Below are positions 7,325 through 17,779 of a DNA stretch of 64,000 bases, piece by piece. The stretch is from DATJGR01 sp963812255 (lineage in GTDB: Bacteria > Pseudomonadota > Gammaproteobacteria > Pseudomonadales > Azotimanducaceae): the NCBI GenBank assembly GCA_963812255.1, contig CAWEUM010000005.1, positions 620,001 to 684,000 of the forward strand. Direction: 5' to 3'. Each line of letters starts with the position of its first letter. Position 1 is the first letter of the stretch. The position numbers were made by a program, and so were the translations under genes. The notes below the pieces were generated by a model. It did not search any database. It was not told the origin of the DNA and worked only from the letters and a program-made list of their open reading frames with translations.

Positions 7325-10300
7325 CTAACGCAGCGCCGCACTCGCAGCGACCCGACTGCCGCGCACATCGCGCCAACGCTGCACCCGATTCTCCAACGTC
7401 AGATACACCACCGGCGTCAGGTAAAGCGTCAGCAGTTGCGAAACGAACAAACCGCCGACCACCGTCAACCCCAACGACTGTCTGGACGCACCGCCCGCGC
7501 CCAGTCCGAGCGCGATCGGCAGCGTGCCGAACAGCGCCGCGAACGTCGTCATCATGATCGGGCGAAATCGCAGCCGGCACGCTTCACGAATCGCCGCTTC
7601 AGCGTCGAGGTTGCGCTGGCGCTGCGCATCGAGCGCAAAATCGATCATCATGATCGCGTTTTTCTTGACGACCCCGATGAGCAGAATCAATCCGAGAAAC
7701 GCATAAAGATCGAGTTCCATTCGGAACAGCAACAAGATCAGCAGCGCACCAAGTCCCGCGCTCGGAAGCCCTGACAGAATTGTGAAGGGGTGAATCGCGC
7801 TTTCGTAGAGGATGCCGAGCACCAGATAGATCGTCGTGATCGCCAGTACAAGCAACAACCCCATGCCGGCCAACGACGACTGGAACGCAAGCGCCGTACC
7901 CTGGAAGCGACCGATCAACGTCTCTGGTACGCGAAGGTCCGCCATCGTTTTATCGATCGCCTCGACCGCGTCGCTGAGCGCCTTGCCATGCGCGAGATTG
8001 AACGACACCGTCGCCGAAGGCAGTTGACCTACGTGGGCAATCGTCAGCGGACCGGAGACCGGTTTGAACTGACCGAGTGCGCGCAGCGGCACGAGTGTCC
8101 CGTTGCTGCTGCGCACGTACAACAGGCCGAGCGCGTCGGGATTGCGCTGGAACTGCGGCAGCAGTTCCATGATCACCGCGTATTGGTCAGTGGATGCATA
8201 GATGGTGGACACCTGACGCGCCCCATACGCGGTGAACAGAGCCTGCTCGATCTGATCGGCGCTGACACCCATGCGCGATGCGCGCTCACGATCGATGACG
8301 ATCTGGACCTTCGGGTTATCTAGGGTCAAGTCCGTGTTCACATCGACCACCGCCTGAGATCGATCGAGCCGATCGACGATCTTCGGCACCCAGTTCGCGA
8401 GTTCGTCCATGTCGGCATCGAGCAGTGCGTACTGATATTCGCTCTTACTGACGAATCCGCCGATTCGCAGCGCCGGCTGGTTCTGCAGATAGACCTTCAG
8501 ACCCGGAATTCCGTCGAGTCGCGGTCGGATTTGTTCGAGCACCTGCTGCGCGAGCGGCCTCGTATTCTGCGGTGTCAGTGCGACGAGAATGCGACCGTTG
8601 TTCAATGTCCGACTCGTGCTGCCCACGAACCCCATGATCGTGTCGACATCCGGATGCTCGGCGATCAACCGCATTGCCTGCTTTTGTTTGTGCGCCATGG
8701 CATCGAACGAAATGTCCGGCGCGGCCTCGGTCGTTGCAACCAGCATTCCGGTGTCGTCGTTGGAGATGAATCCTTTCGGCACGACGGCGTACAGGAACCC
8801 TGTGACCAGCACCGAGGCGAGCAACGCCAGCAACGCGGCGCCACGGTGGCGCAGCACCCAATCCAGGGAGTCGATGTACGCCGCGCGCACGCGAACGAAA
8901 CGCAGGTTTTCGTCAGCCGATGTCGACGACATCGGCCGCAGCAGTTTGTTGCAGAGTACCGGCGTCAACGTCAGCGACACGACGCCGGAGATCAGAATAG
9001 CGGCAATGATCGTGATCGCGAATTCGTGGAACAGCCGGCCGACAATGCCGCTCATGAACAGCACGGGAATGAAAACTGCGGCCAGTGACACGGTCATCGA
9101 GACGATGGTGAAACCAATTTCCTTCGCGCCATTGAGCGTGGCCGCCAGCGGCGTTTCACCGCGTTCGATATGGCGGTTGACGTTCTCCAGCATGACGATC
9201 GCGTCATCAACGACGAAGCCGACGCACAAGGTCAGCGCCATCAGCGACAGATTGTCGATGCTGAAGTTCAGCAGGTACATCACCGCGAACGTCCCGGCAA
9301 ACGACAACGGGATAACGATGCTCGGGATGACCGCCGCGCGAACATTCCGCAGGAACGCGAAGATCACGAGTACGACCAGCACCAGCGACAGGCCGAGCGT
9401 AATCTTCACGTCGTGCACCGACGCGCGCACGGTCTGAGAGCGGTCGTACACGATATTCAACGACGTACCCTTGGGCATCTGCGAACGCAGCGTCGGCAGC
9501 AGCGCTTTGACCGAATCGACGATTTCGATCGTGTTGGTGCCGGGCTGTCGCTGCACGCCCATCACAATCGCCCGCGTCAGGTCGCGTCCGACCCATGCTG
9601 CCGTTTTGTCGTCCTCGACCCCGTCGAAGATCCGGCCAAGCTGGTTGAGGTGCACCGGCGCACCGTCGCGATACGCTACGATCAATCTCTGATAGCCCTC
9701 GGCCTCACTCAGCTGGCCGTCCGCTTCGACGGTGATCGCACGCTGGGCACCGTTCAGCGTCCCCGTCGGCAGGTTCACGTTGCCTGCATCCACCGCTTGC
9801 ATCACCTCGTCCACGCCGATGCCGCGAGCCGCGAGCTGATTCGGATCCAACTGCACCCGCACGGCGAACTTCTGCGGTCCGAAGATCTGCACCTGGGCGA
9901 CCCCCGGCAGCGTCGATATACGTGGCGCAAGCACGCTCTCGGCGTACTCGTCTATTTTCGACATCTCCACGGTGTGCGACGTCAACGCCAATATCAGGAT
10001 GGACGAGTCGGCCGGATTGACCTTCCGAAACGACGGCGGCGACGGCATGTCGGGCGGCAGTTGGCGCGCCGCCGCCGCGATCGCCGTCTGCACGTCCTGC
10101 GCAGCCGCGTCGATGTCGCGATCCAGCGCGAACTGCAGCGTGATCGACGCTGTGCCCTCAGCGCTCGTCGATGTCATCGAATCGAGCGAAGCGATCGTCG
10201 AAAAACGTTTCTCGAGCGGTGTCGCAACCGCAGTGGCCATGGTTTCCGGGCTTGCGCCCGGCAGCGTAGCGGTGACCGAAATCGTCGGAAAATCGACGGC

Positions 10301-10414
10301 CGGCAAATCCGATACCGGTAACGCGACATACGCAAGCGAGCCGAAGAACGCCAGACCGACCGTCAGCAGCGCCGTCGCCACCGGGCGGCGAACGAACAGC
10401 GCCGAGATGTTCAT
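7325..10414 (-). CDS. RND multidrug efflux permease (MdtB/MdtC-like)
   Basis: A 1029-residue inner-membrane proton/drug antiporter of the HAE-RND family, close in length to E. coli MdtB/MdtC. It opens with MNISALFVRRPVATALL, the usual first transmembrane helix after a short cytoplasmic start. The fourth-helix region LSLMALTLCVGFVVDDAIVMLEN contains the paired aspartates of the proton relay (VVDDAI). Further membrane blocks follow near 460-540 and 860-1005, separated by periplasmic pore loops. The ATG at 10414 overlaps the stop of the upstream adaptor gene by 4 bases. No TolC-like channel gene is present in the window. Substrates are unknown. Confidence 0.95.
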   Translation of the reverse strand: MNISALFVRRPVATALLTVGLAFFGSLAYVALPVSDLPAVDFPTISVTATLPGASPETMATAVATPLEKRFSTIASLDSMTSTSAEGTASITLQFALDRDIDAAAQDVQTAIAAAARQLPPDMPSPPSFRKVNPADSSILILALTSHTVEMSKIDEYAESVLAPRISTLPGVAQVQIFGPQKFAVRVQLDPNQLAARGIGVDEVMQAVDAGNVNLPTGTLNGAQRAITVEADGQLSEAEGYQRLIVAYRDGAPVHLNQLGRIFDGVEDDKTAAWVGRDLTRAIVMGVQRQPGTNTIEIVDSVKALLPTLRSQMPKGTSLNIVYDRSQTVRASVHDVKITLGLSLVLVVLVIFAFLRNVRAAVIPSIVIPLSFAGTFAVMYLLNFSIDNLSLMALTLCVGFVVDDAIVMLENVNRHIERGETPLAATLNGAKEIGFTIVSMTVSLAAVFIPVLFMSGIVGRLFHEFAITIIAAILISGVVSLTLTPVLCNKLLRPMSSTSADENLRFVRVRAAYIDSLDWVLRHRGAALLALLASVLVTGFLYAVVPKGFISNDDTGMLVATTEAAPDISFDAMAHKQKQAMRLIAEHPDVDTIMGFVGSTSRTLNNGRILVALTPQNTRPLAQQVLEQIRPRLDGIPGLKVYLQNQPALRIGGFVSKSEYQYALLDADMDELANWVPKIVDRLDRSQAVVDVNTDLTLDNPKVQIVIDRERASRMGVSADQIEQALFTAYGARQVSTIYASTDQYAVIMELLPQFQRNPDALGLLYVRSSNGTLVPLRALGQFKPVSGPLTIAHVGQLPSATVSFNLAHGKALSDAVEAIDKTMADLRVPETLIGRFQGTALAFQSSLAGMGLLLVLAITTIYLVLGILYESAIHPFTILSGLPSAGLGALLILLLFRMELDLYAFLGLILLIGVVKKNAIMMIDFALDAQRQRNLDAEAAIREACRLRFRPIMMTTFAALFGTLPIALGLGAGGASRQSLGLTVVGGLFVSQLLTLYLTPVVYLTLENRVQRWRDVRGSRVAASAALR

Positions 10415-11523
10415 GCGGATTTGCCGGCGGGGAAGATCGCCACCCGCGCGTTCGGACTCAATCGCGATTGCCCATCGACAACCACCATCTCGCCCGGATG
10501 CACGCCGGTCACGATGGTCCACTCGTCGACGGCACGCCCGACCTGCACGTCGCGCAGTTCGGCAATCGACTCGTTGACGACAAACACATACGGGCCGTTC
10601 GGCCCGTTGCCAATTGCGCCACTCGGCACAACGATCGACTTGTCGTCAGCTGGCAGCGACAACGTGACGTTGACGAACACGCCGGGCCACAATACCCGCG
10701 CGTGGTTGTCGAAACGCGCGCGCAGCTTGATCGTTCCGGTCAGCGGATCGGCGGTGTTGTCGATGAACGTCAGTTCGCCCACCGTCTCCACCTGCCTGCC
10801 GATCGCGCCCGTCGTGATTGCGCGAACCTGCGGGGCCGTGCGCGCCATCGCTTCACGCACCAGTTCGAGCTGCTGCTGCGGAATGGAGAACGCGACATCG
10901 ACCGGATCGAGCACATTCAGCGTGACCAGCGGCGTCTGCGCGGCGGCATGGACCATGTTGCCGCGGTGCAGTGACACATGGCCGATCTTGCCCGCAACCG
11001 GCGCGGCGATGGTTGCGTAACTCAGCCGCAGCGCCGCCTCGTCCACTGCCGCGCGACCGGCATCGACGGTCGCCTGGGCGAATTGCAGATCGGTTTGCAG
11101 TTGCGTGAACGCATCTTGTGAAATGAACTTCTGCGTCAGCAACGAGCGCCCATGCTCATACTTCGACTTCGCGTTCGTAAGCGTCGCCTCATCGCGGGCC
11201 AGGTTCGCGCGCGCGATCCGCAGAACGATCTCGAGCGGCGCCGGATCGATCTGGATCAACGGTTCGCCCGCCTTCACTTCCTGACCGTCGGCGACGAACA
11301 CCTTGACGATCTCGCCGTCAACCCGCGACTGGATCGCCACACTCCCGGTCGATTCGACGGTGCCCACCTCATTCAGAACGAACGGTAGTTGGCGCTGCTC
11401 GACCGGCACGACGACCACCGGTATCGCCTTCACTTCCGGCTTGGGCACACCGCTGCTCTGGCTGCATCCCGACAGACAGACACCCAGCGCGATTCCCGCA
11501 AGCACTCCGTACTTCGCCAACAT
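10411..11523 (-). CDS. RND efflux periplasmic adaptor lipoprotein (MdtA/AcrA-like)
   Basis: A 370-residue membrane-fusion protein that would connect the RND permease to an outer-membrane channel. The N terminus is a lipoprotein signal (LAGIALGVCLSGC, lipidated Cys near 19). A biotinyl-lipoyl-like half motif (IQSRVDGEIVKVFVADGQEV) follows, then a coiled-coil hairpin rich in Ala, Gln and Leu (about 105-165) and beta-barrel domains (SYATIAAPVAGKIG, then VELTF-type strands). The ATG at 11523 follows a close GGAG. Longer upstream frame extensions lack similarity and are not signal-like. Overlaps the permease start by 4 bases. Confidence 0.93.
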   Translation of the reverse strand: MLAKYGVLAGIALGVCLSGCSQSSGVPKPEVKAIPVVVVPVEQRQLPFVLNEVGTVESTGSVAIQSRVDGEIVKVFVADGQEVKAGEPLIQIDPAPLEIVLRIARANLARDEATLTNAKSKYEHGRSLLTQKFISQDAFTQLQTDLQFAQATVDAGRAAVDEAALRLSYATIAAPVAGKIGHVSLHRGNMVHAAAQTPLVTLNVLDPVDVAFSIPQQQLELVREAMARTAPQVRAITTGAIGRQVETVGELTFIDNTADPLTGTIKLRARFDNHARVLWPGVFVNVTLSLPADDKSIVVPSGAIGNGPNGPYVFVVNESIAELRDVQVGRAVDEWTIVTGVHPGEMVVVDGQSRLSPNARVAIFPAGKSA

Positions 11524-11587
11524 CGTCTCCAAATACCTTCCGTACAGGCGTGAGCGCGTGGACTCCGGCGTCGCAAAGTCGCGCGGA

Positions 11588-12037
11588 TCAGGTGCGATCG
11601 TGAAGCCGCAAGCTGTCGAGTACCCGATGATTGAGCGACGATCGCGGATCGTAGACAACACGAAACGTTCGCTTCGGCCCGTCGAGGAATAGAAAACGCC
11701 GCTCCTTCCAGCGACCCTGTAACGTGCCGCGAACATCGAAGGTCGTTCCGAAATGACGGCCGAATTTCCCCTCCGCGAGCGCACATACCTCGACGTCCGC
11801 AGACTGGTCTCGCAAAAATCGACTTTGATCGTCGGCGAGTTCCGCATGCACCCGGATACCGGGATACGTCGTGATCTCGAAATAGAGTTCGGACAGGTCC
11901 GGGGACTCGGCGTGCAGTAGGTGAACACCCCTCCGTTCACCCGTCTGTACCGAGACCGATTCGCCAGTCGGAGTCGTGTTTGGAATCGACACCGAGTAAC
12001 CGTGTTCCGGATCGACGATCACCGAAGCCTCCGTCAT
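11588..12037 (-). CDS. Conserved hypothetical protein, 149 aa
   Basis: I do not recognise this protein. It begins MTEASVIVDPEHGYSVSIP and reads as a soluble beta-rich domain with alternating strands (HLLHAESPDLSELYFEI, FGTTFDVRGTLQGRWKERRF, RTFRVVYDPRS), reminiscent of small stress or lipoprotein-like beta-barrel domains. No signal peptide, membrane helix or cysteine pair is visible. It lies 25 bases after the monooxygenase gene on the same strand, so it is probably cotranscribed with it, and 64 bases before the RND adaptor gene. The ATG at 12037 is the best start; a longer frame to 12235 runs inside the monooxygenase gene. Confidence 0.65.
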   Translation of the reverse strand: MTEASVIVDPEHGYSVSIPNTTPTGESVSVQTGERRGVHLLHAESPDLSELYFEITTYPGIRVHAELADDQSRFLRDQSADVEVCALAEGKFGRHFGTTFDVRGTLQGRWKERRFLFLDGPKRTFRVVYDPRSSLNHRVLDSLRLHDRT

Positions 12038-12062
12038 GTAGCGCAGCCGCGCGCGTAGCGCC

Positions 12063-13895
<1,833 letters not shown>

Positions 13896-14043
13896 TGTGC
13901 CGTTCTCGGTTGTGCTCTTCTCAGTTCTGCTGTTCTCAATGGTGTGCTGCGCGAAACGATCCTGCCCTCGATTGTACGGGGGTGGCGCATGAAAAAAAAA
14001 TGCGGCGCCTGCGCACATGGATACGCAGGGGGTCCGTGCGCCG

Positions 14044-14454
14044 CTATCGTTCCGCCAACGCGATCACTGGAATGGCGCGTGTCGTCTTGCGCTCGTATTC
14101 GGCGAACACCGGCATGGCCGCGGCGACTTTTTTGTACATCTCGGACCGCTCCGGCTCTGCGAGAACTTCGGCCCGCGCGGTGAACCGCCGGCCGCCGACT
14201 TCGACCGTGACCTCGGGGTGAGCGAGGAGGTTGTAGTACCAGGGCGGATTGGTCGGCGCACCGGCATAGGACGCGATGATCAGATAGCGGCCGTCCTGCT
14301 CGACATACGCCAACGGATTGACACGCGACAGACCGGACTTCGCACCCTTGGTGGTCAGCAACAGCAGCGGCACGTTGGCAAACTGACCGCCGACCTCGCC
14401 TTTGTTGGCTCGAAACTCCTTGATGATGGTTTCGTTGAACGCCTGAACGTCCAT
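14044..14454 (-). CDS. Nitroreductase/deazaflavin (F420)-dependent oxidoreductase family (DDN-like)
   Basis: A 136-residue protein of the split beta-barrel family typified by mycobacterial deazaflavin-dependent nitroreductase. Family features are TTKGAKSGLSRVNPLAYV (about 34-51), the strand RYLIIASYAGAP and NPPWYYNLLAHPEVTVEVG. These proteins usually use reduced coenzyme F420, and some reduce quinones. The family is abundant in actinobacteria and scattered in proteobacteria. The ATG at 14454 was chosen since the frame upstream has no similarity. It is divergent from the 2-oxoglutarate oxygenase gene with only ~56 bases between starts. Whether F420 is made by this organism cannot be judged here. 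Confidence 0.85.
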   Translation of the reverse strand: MDVQAFNETIIKEFRANKGEVGGQFANVPLLLLTTKGAKSGLSRVNPLAYVEQDGRYLIIASYAGAPTNPPWYYNLLAHPEVTVEVGGRRFTARAEVLAEPERSEMYKKVAAAMPVFAEYERKTTRAIPVIALAER

Positions 14455-14510
14455 ATCAAGTTCCTCGGATGGCGATGAAATCGAATGATGTGAATATACT
14501 CTCCAACCAC

Positions 14511-15485
14511 ATGACACGCGCCAACCACATTCCCGTCATCGACATTCATCGTCTCGAAGACGGTCCGGACGCGCTGCGCCAGATTGACGAGGCGTGTCGC
14601 GACTGGGGGTTTTTCCAGGTGATCGGCCACGGTGTGCCGCGCGCGGTGCTCGATGCAGCGCATGCGAGCATGCGGGCGTTCTTTTCGTTGCCTGCCGAGC
14701 AAAAGCTCGCAATCGAGCGCACCGCAACCAATTCGTGGGGCTACTACGATCAGGAGCTGACGAAGAACGCGCGTGACTGGAAACAGGTCTTTGACGTCGG
14801 TCCAGACGAAACCGAAGGCCCGCTGGCCGGCATGCGGGCGCAATGGCCTTTGGCACTGCCGATGTTCCGTCCCGCTATCGAAGTGTTCTCCGCTGCCTGC
14901 GAGGCTCTGAGCTTCCGCCTGCTCGACGCAATCGCGCGCTGTCTCTGGACACCGGCCGAAGCGTTGCGCAGCGCGTTCCTGCCCCGCCACAGCAGCTTTC
15001 TGCGGCTGAACTACTATCCACTGTGCACGGATCCCGCGGCGCCCCATTCGCCGACCGGCGCGCCTGGTAGTTTCGGCATCAACCACCATACCGACTCGGG
15101 GGCGATCACGATCCTGTTGCAGGACGCGCAACCGGGCCTGCAGGTTTTCCGCGGCGGAGCGTGGACACTGGTCGAACCGAATCCCGATGCGCTCGTCGTA
15201 AACATCGGCGACGTGGTGCAGGTGTGGTCGAACGATCGCTATTCGGCCGCTCTGCATCGCGTGATCGCGAGCGATCGCCATGAACGCTACAGCGCGCCGT
15301 ATTTCTTCAACCCGTCGCCGCAGGCGCACTACGCACCACTGCCTAATGCCCTGCCAAACGGCGCGTCCGCCCACTATCGACGGATCAACTGGGGCGAATT
15401 CCGCGCACGCCGCACCGCCGGAGACTACGCCGACTATGGCGAAGAGATTCAGATCTCACACTATCGCACCGATACGGATTCCTGA
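14511..15485 (+). CDS. Isopenicillin N synthase-like 2-oxoglutarate/Fe(II) oxygenase
   Basis: A 324-residue oxygenase. It has the N-terminal DIOX_N block (IPVIDIHRL, then GFFQVIGHGVP at 33-43) and the C-terminal catalytic block with iron ligands His193 and Asp195 (NHHTDSGAITILLQD) and His249 (ALHRV). Arg259 and Ser261 (RYSAPYFFNP) are the expected 2-oxoglutarate anchor. The substrate is unknown. ATG codons also exist at 14469 and 14475; 14511 was preferred because family members begin just before IPVID, but no strong ribosome site supports any of the three. It leads a run of same-strand genes through 17769. Confidence 0.9.
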   Translation: MTRANHIPVIDIHRLEDGPDALRQIDEACRDWGFFQVIGHGVPRAVLDAAHASMRAFFSLPAEQKLAIERTATNSWGYYDQELTKNARDWKQVFDVGPDETEGPLAGMRAQWPLALPMFRPAIEVFSAACEALSFRLLDAIARCLWTPAEALRSAFLPRHSSFLRLNYYPLCTDPAAPHSPTGAPGSFGINHHTDSGAITILLQDAQPGLQVFRGGAWTLVEPNPDALVVNIGDVVQVWSNDRYSAALHRVIASDRHERYSAPYFFNPSPQAHYAPLPNALPNGASAHYRRINWGEFRARRTAGDYADYGEEIQISHYRTDTDS

Positions 15486-15534
15486 GGTCCACTCAATCGG
15501 CCCCCCTCAATGAGACTGTTTATGGAGAATCCCA

Positions 15535-16143
15535 ATGCCGAGACTCAGACAAATCACGCGCGCTCAGGCTACCGGCACCATTCGCAAGTACTACGATCAA
15601 CTGTTCGGCGAACGCGACCCCGTCACGCAGCCCGGTACCGCGACCGGCACACCCGGACACTGGTGGACGGTGTTCGCGTTGCGCCCGCACATCTTCGATC
15701 ACGCAACCAGTTTGTTCGGCATGGTCGCGGACAAAAGCGCAAGCTCGTTCGACGACAAACTGCGCGAACTGGCGATCATGCGCGTTGGTTTCACGCAGGC
15801 GAGCCAGTTCGTCTACTCGCAACACTGCAAGGCCGCACGCAGATCGAAGGTCAGCGAAACTCAGATCGCGGCGATCCCTTCATGGTCCGTATCGGATGCC
15901 TTCTCGCCGCGGGAGCGCGCTGTGCTCGCATATGTCGATTGCCTGATTCTCGAAGGTGGTCGCGTACCCGACGACACGTTCGCGGCTCTGCAAGCGCATC
16001 TGTCGGACGAAGATATTCTGGAACTGACCTACCACGTGCTGACGTACAATCTGCATGCGATCACGTGCAAAGCGTTGCGGCTCGAATATGACGATGTCGA
16101 CGAGCGCATCCGCGAAGTGCCGATTCCAAACACAACCACATAG
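15535..16143 (+). CDS. Carboxymuconolactone decarboxylase (AhpD-like) family protein
   Basis: A 202-residue all-helical CMD-fold protein. The conserved helix reads DDKLRELAIMRVGFTQASQFVYSQHCKAAR. The position where peroxidase-type members carry CxxC instead has ASQF, so thiol peroxidase activity is unlikely; the SQH retains the usual histidine. This resembles members acting as decarboxylases or of unknown function in catabolic clusters. A GGAGA site lies 7 bases before the ATG. It sits between a 2-oxoglutarate oxygenase gene and a VOC gene on the same strand, suggesting one pathway. Confidence 0.85.
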   Translation: MPRLRQITRAQATGTIRKYYDQLFGERDPVTQPGTATGTPGHWWTVFALRPHIFDHATSLFGMVADKSASSFDDKLRELAIMRVGFTQASQFVYSQHCKAARRSKVSETQIAAIPSWSVSDAFSPRERAVLAYVDCLILEGGRVPDDTFAALQAHLSDEDILELTYHVLTYNLHAITCKALRLEYDDVDERIREVPIPNTTT

Positions 16144-16155
16144 GAAGACGTGAGC

Positions 16156-16707
16156 ATGGCCCGCAAGCAGAACACCCGCTTCGAGATTCGCGGCGTCAAT
16201 CATCTGGCGCTGACCTGCAAAGACATGAAGCGCACCGTCGACTTCTACTCCGGCGTCCTCGGCATGCCGCTGATCAAGACGATCAACCTGCCGAAAGGCA
16301 TGGGTCAGCATTTCTTTTTCGATATCGGCAACGGCGACTCGCTGGCGTTCTTCTGGTTTCCGGATTCACCGGAATCACAACCCGGCATCACGCATCCGGC
16401 CAATCTCGTCACACGCGGGCCGATCACCACGGCCAACGCAACGATGAACCACGTCGCGTTCGACATATCGCCCGACAAGATCGACGAATACCGCGAGCGT
16501 CTGGCCGAAGCAGGCGTCGACGTCACGCAGGTGGTCAACCACGACGATTCGGAGCGCGGCGCCAGCGCAGACATCACGCCATCGACGTTCGTCCGCTCCA
16601 TCTACTTCCTCGATCCCGACGGCATTCAACTCGAATTCGCCGCGTGGACTCGCGAGATGGATGACAGCGACGTCAATCTGGCACCGCATTCGAACGCGGC
16701 TGGTTGA
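16156..16707 (+). CDS. VOC (glyoxalase/extradiol dioxygenase superfamily) protein
   Basis: A 183-residue vicinal-oxygen-chelate protein. The first module begins GVNHLALTCKDMKRTVDFYSGVLGMPL and the second NATMNHVAFDISPDKIDEY, ending in the metal-ligand segment SIYFLDPDGIQLEFAAW. Histidines in NHLAL and NHVAF and the Glu in LEF are candidate metal ligands. Substrate unknown; VOC proteins include extradiol dioxygenases and lyases. The ATG at 16156 was chosen over a GTG six bases earlier because AGGAAG is spaced 8 bases from it. It is close behind the CMD-like gene and 22 bases before the SCO gene. Confidence 0.88.
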   Translation: MARKQNTRFEIRGVNHLALTCKDMKRTVDFYSGVLGMPLIKTINLPKGMGQHFFFDIGNGDSLAFFWFPDSPESQPGITHPANLVTRGPITTANATMNHVAFDISPDKIDEYRERLAEAGVDVTQVVNHDDSERGASADITPSTFVRSIYFLDPDGIQLEFAAWTREMDDSDVNLAPHSNAAG

Positions 16708-16729
16708 TCGACGCCGGTCAACTGATCGA

Positions 16730-17314
16730 ATGCGCGCTCTCCTGCTTCTGATCTTCGTCGCACTGGGTCTGGCCGGCTGCGGCAGCAGGTCCGAGCATTG
16801 GCAACTCGACGACGTCGAAGGCCATTTGCCGGATCTGCAGTTCAACTTGATCTCCGACGACGACAAGCCCGTCACACAGTCCGACTACACGGGCCACGTG
16901 AATCTGCTGTTCTTCGGCTACACGCACTGTCCGGACGTGTGTCCGGTCACACTCGCCAAACTGCACCGCGTCGTTGCGAATCTGGGCGACGCCGCCAACG
17001 GCCTGAATGTCTTGTTCATCAGCGTCGATCCCGCGCGCGACACACCCCAGGTTCTGCACGAATACGTCGGCGCGTTCGGCGCGCACATCGTCGGACTGAC
17101 CGGAACGCCGAACGAGATCAAGTCGCTGTCGAAGCGCTATCGCGTCGCGTTCAACCGAGACAAGGCGGATCGGAAAGGCAACTACGATGTCAGTCACAGC
17201 TCCGGCGTATACATCTTCGATCAGCGCGGGCGAGCCCGACTGTTGGCGACCTCCAGCGCATCGGTGGACGCGCTCGAGCACGATCTGCAGGCGTTATTGA
17301 AGGCTTCGTCTTGA
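16730..17314 (+). CDS. SCO1/SenC/PrrC-type copper chaperone lipoprotein
   Basis: A 194-residue thioredoxin-fold protein that delivers copper to, or reduces, the CuA site of cytochrome c oxidase. It has a lipoprotein signal (LGLAGC, Cys17), the copper-binding CPDVC motif (Cys67, Cys71) within FFGYTHCPDVCP and the third ligand His156 in DVSHSSGVYIF. The protein should be anchored on the periplasmic face of the membrane. It overlaps the following PCuAC gene by one to three bases (TGATG), and a CtaG-like assembly gene converges just beyond, giving a small copper/oxidase assembly group. Confidence 0.94.
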   Translation: MRALLLLIFVALGLAGCGSRSEHWQLDDVEGHLPDLQFNLISDDDKPVTQSDYTGHVNLLFFGYTHCPDVCPVTLAKLHRVVANLGDAANGLNVLFISVDPARDTPQVLHEYVGAFGAHIVGLTGTPNEIKSLSKRYRVAFNRDKADRKGNYDVSHSSGVYIFDQRGRARLLATSSASVDALEHDLQALLKASS

Positions 17315-17769
17315 TGCGCGCGCGTCGCATCACGGTCGTCGGCCTTTCGCTCGTCATCGTGCTGCTTGCTGCGGCGACGGTACGCGCAGCGGACCTGACC
17401 GTGCACGATGGCTGGGTCCGCTGGCTGCCAGGCGACCTACCGCTGGCGGGATATCTGCAGCTGCAGAACTCCGGGGCGGCGAAGGTTCTCGTTGGCGCGA
17501 CCAGTCCGGATTTTGCAAGCGTGATGCTGCACCAGTCGATCGAGCACAACGGCATGTCGCATATGGACATGGTCCCGTCGCTGGCGATTCCAGCCGGGAG
17601 CAGCGTCACGTTGGCGCCAGGTGGCTATCACTTCATGCTGGTGCAGGCACGGCATCCGATCCGTCCGGGTGACGTGATTCGGATCGAGCTGCAGTTCGAC
17701 GACGGCAGCGCGCAGTCGATTCGACTGCCGGTTCGGTCCGCAGCAGGCGAGGACAGCGGGTCCGGCTGA
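17314..17769 (+). CDS. PCuAC family periplasmic copper chaperone
   Basis: A 151-residue exported protein with a signal peptide (hydrophobic ~8-22, cleavage near VRAAD). It contains the exact PCuAC copper fingerprint H(M)x10Mx21HxM: His73, Met84, His106 and Met108, the last pair in GGYHFML. PCuAC carries Cu(I) to SCO proteins and on to cytochrome oxidase. The ATG overlaps the SCO stop codon (TGATG), so the two are translationally coupled. Confidence 0.93.
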   Translation: MRARRITVVGLSLVIVLLAAATVRAADLTVHDGWVRWLPGDLPLAGYLQLQNSGAAKVLVGATSPDFASVMLHQSIEHNGMSHMDMVPSLAIPAGSSVTLAPGGYHFMLVQARHPIRPGDVIRIELQFDDGSAQSIRLPVRSAAGEDSGSG

Positions 17770-17779
17770 GACGGGCGCG

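Noticed and set aside
9170..10321. Plus-strand frame of 383 codons opposite the RND permease
   Set aside because: Arg/His/Gln-rich shadow of the GC-rich third-codon pattern of the permease gene; no family-like motifs.
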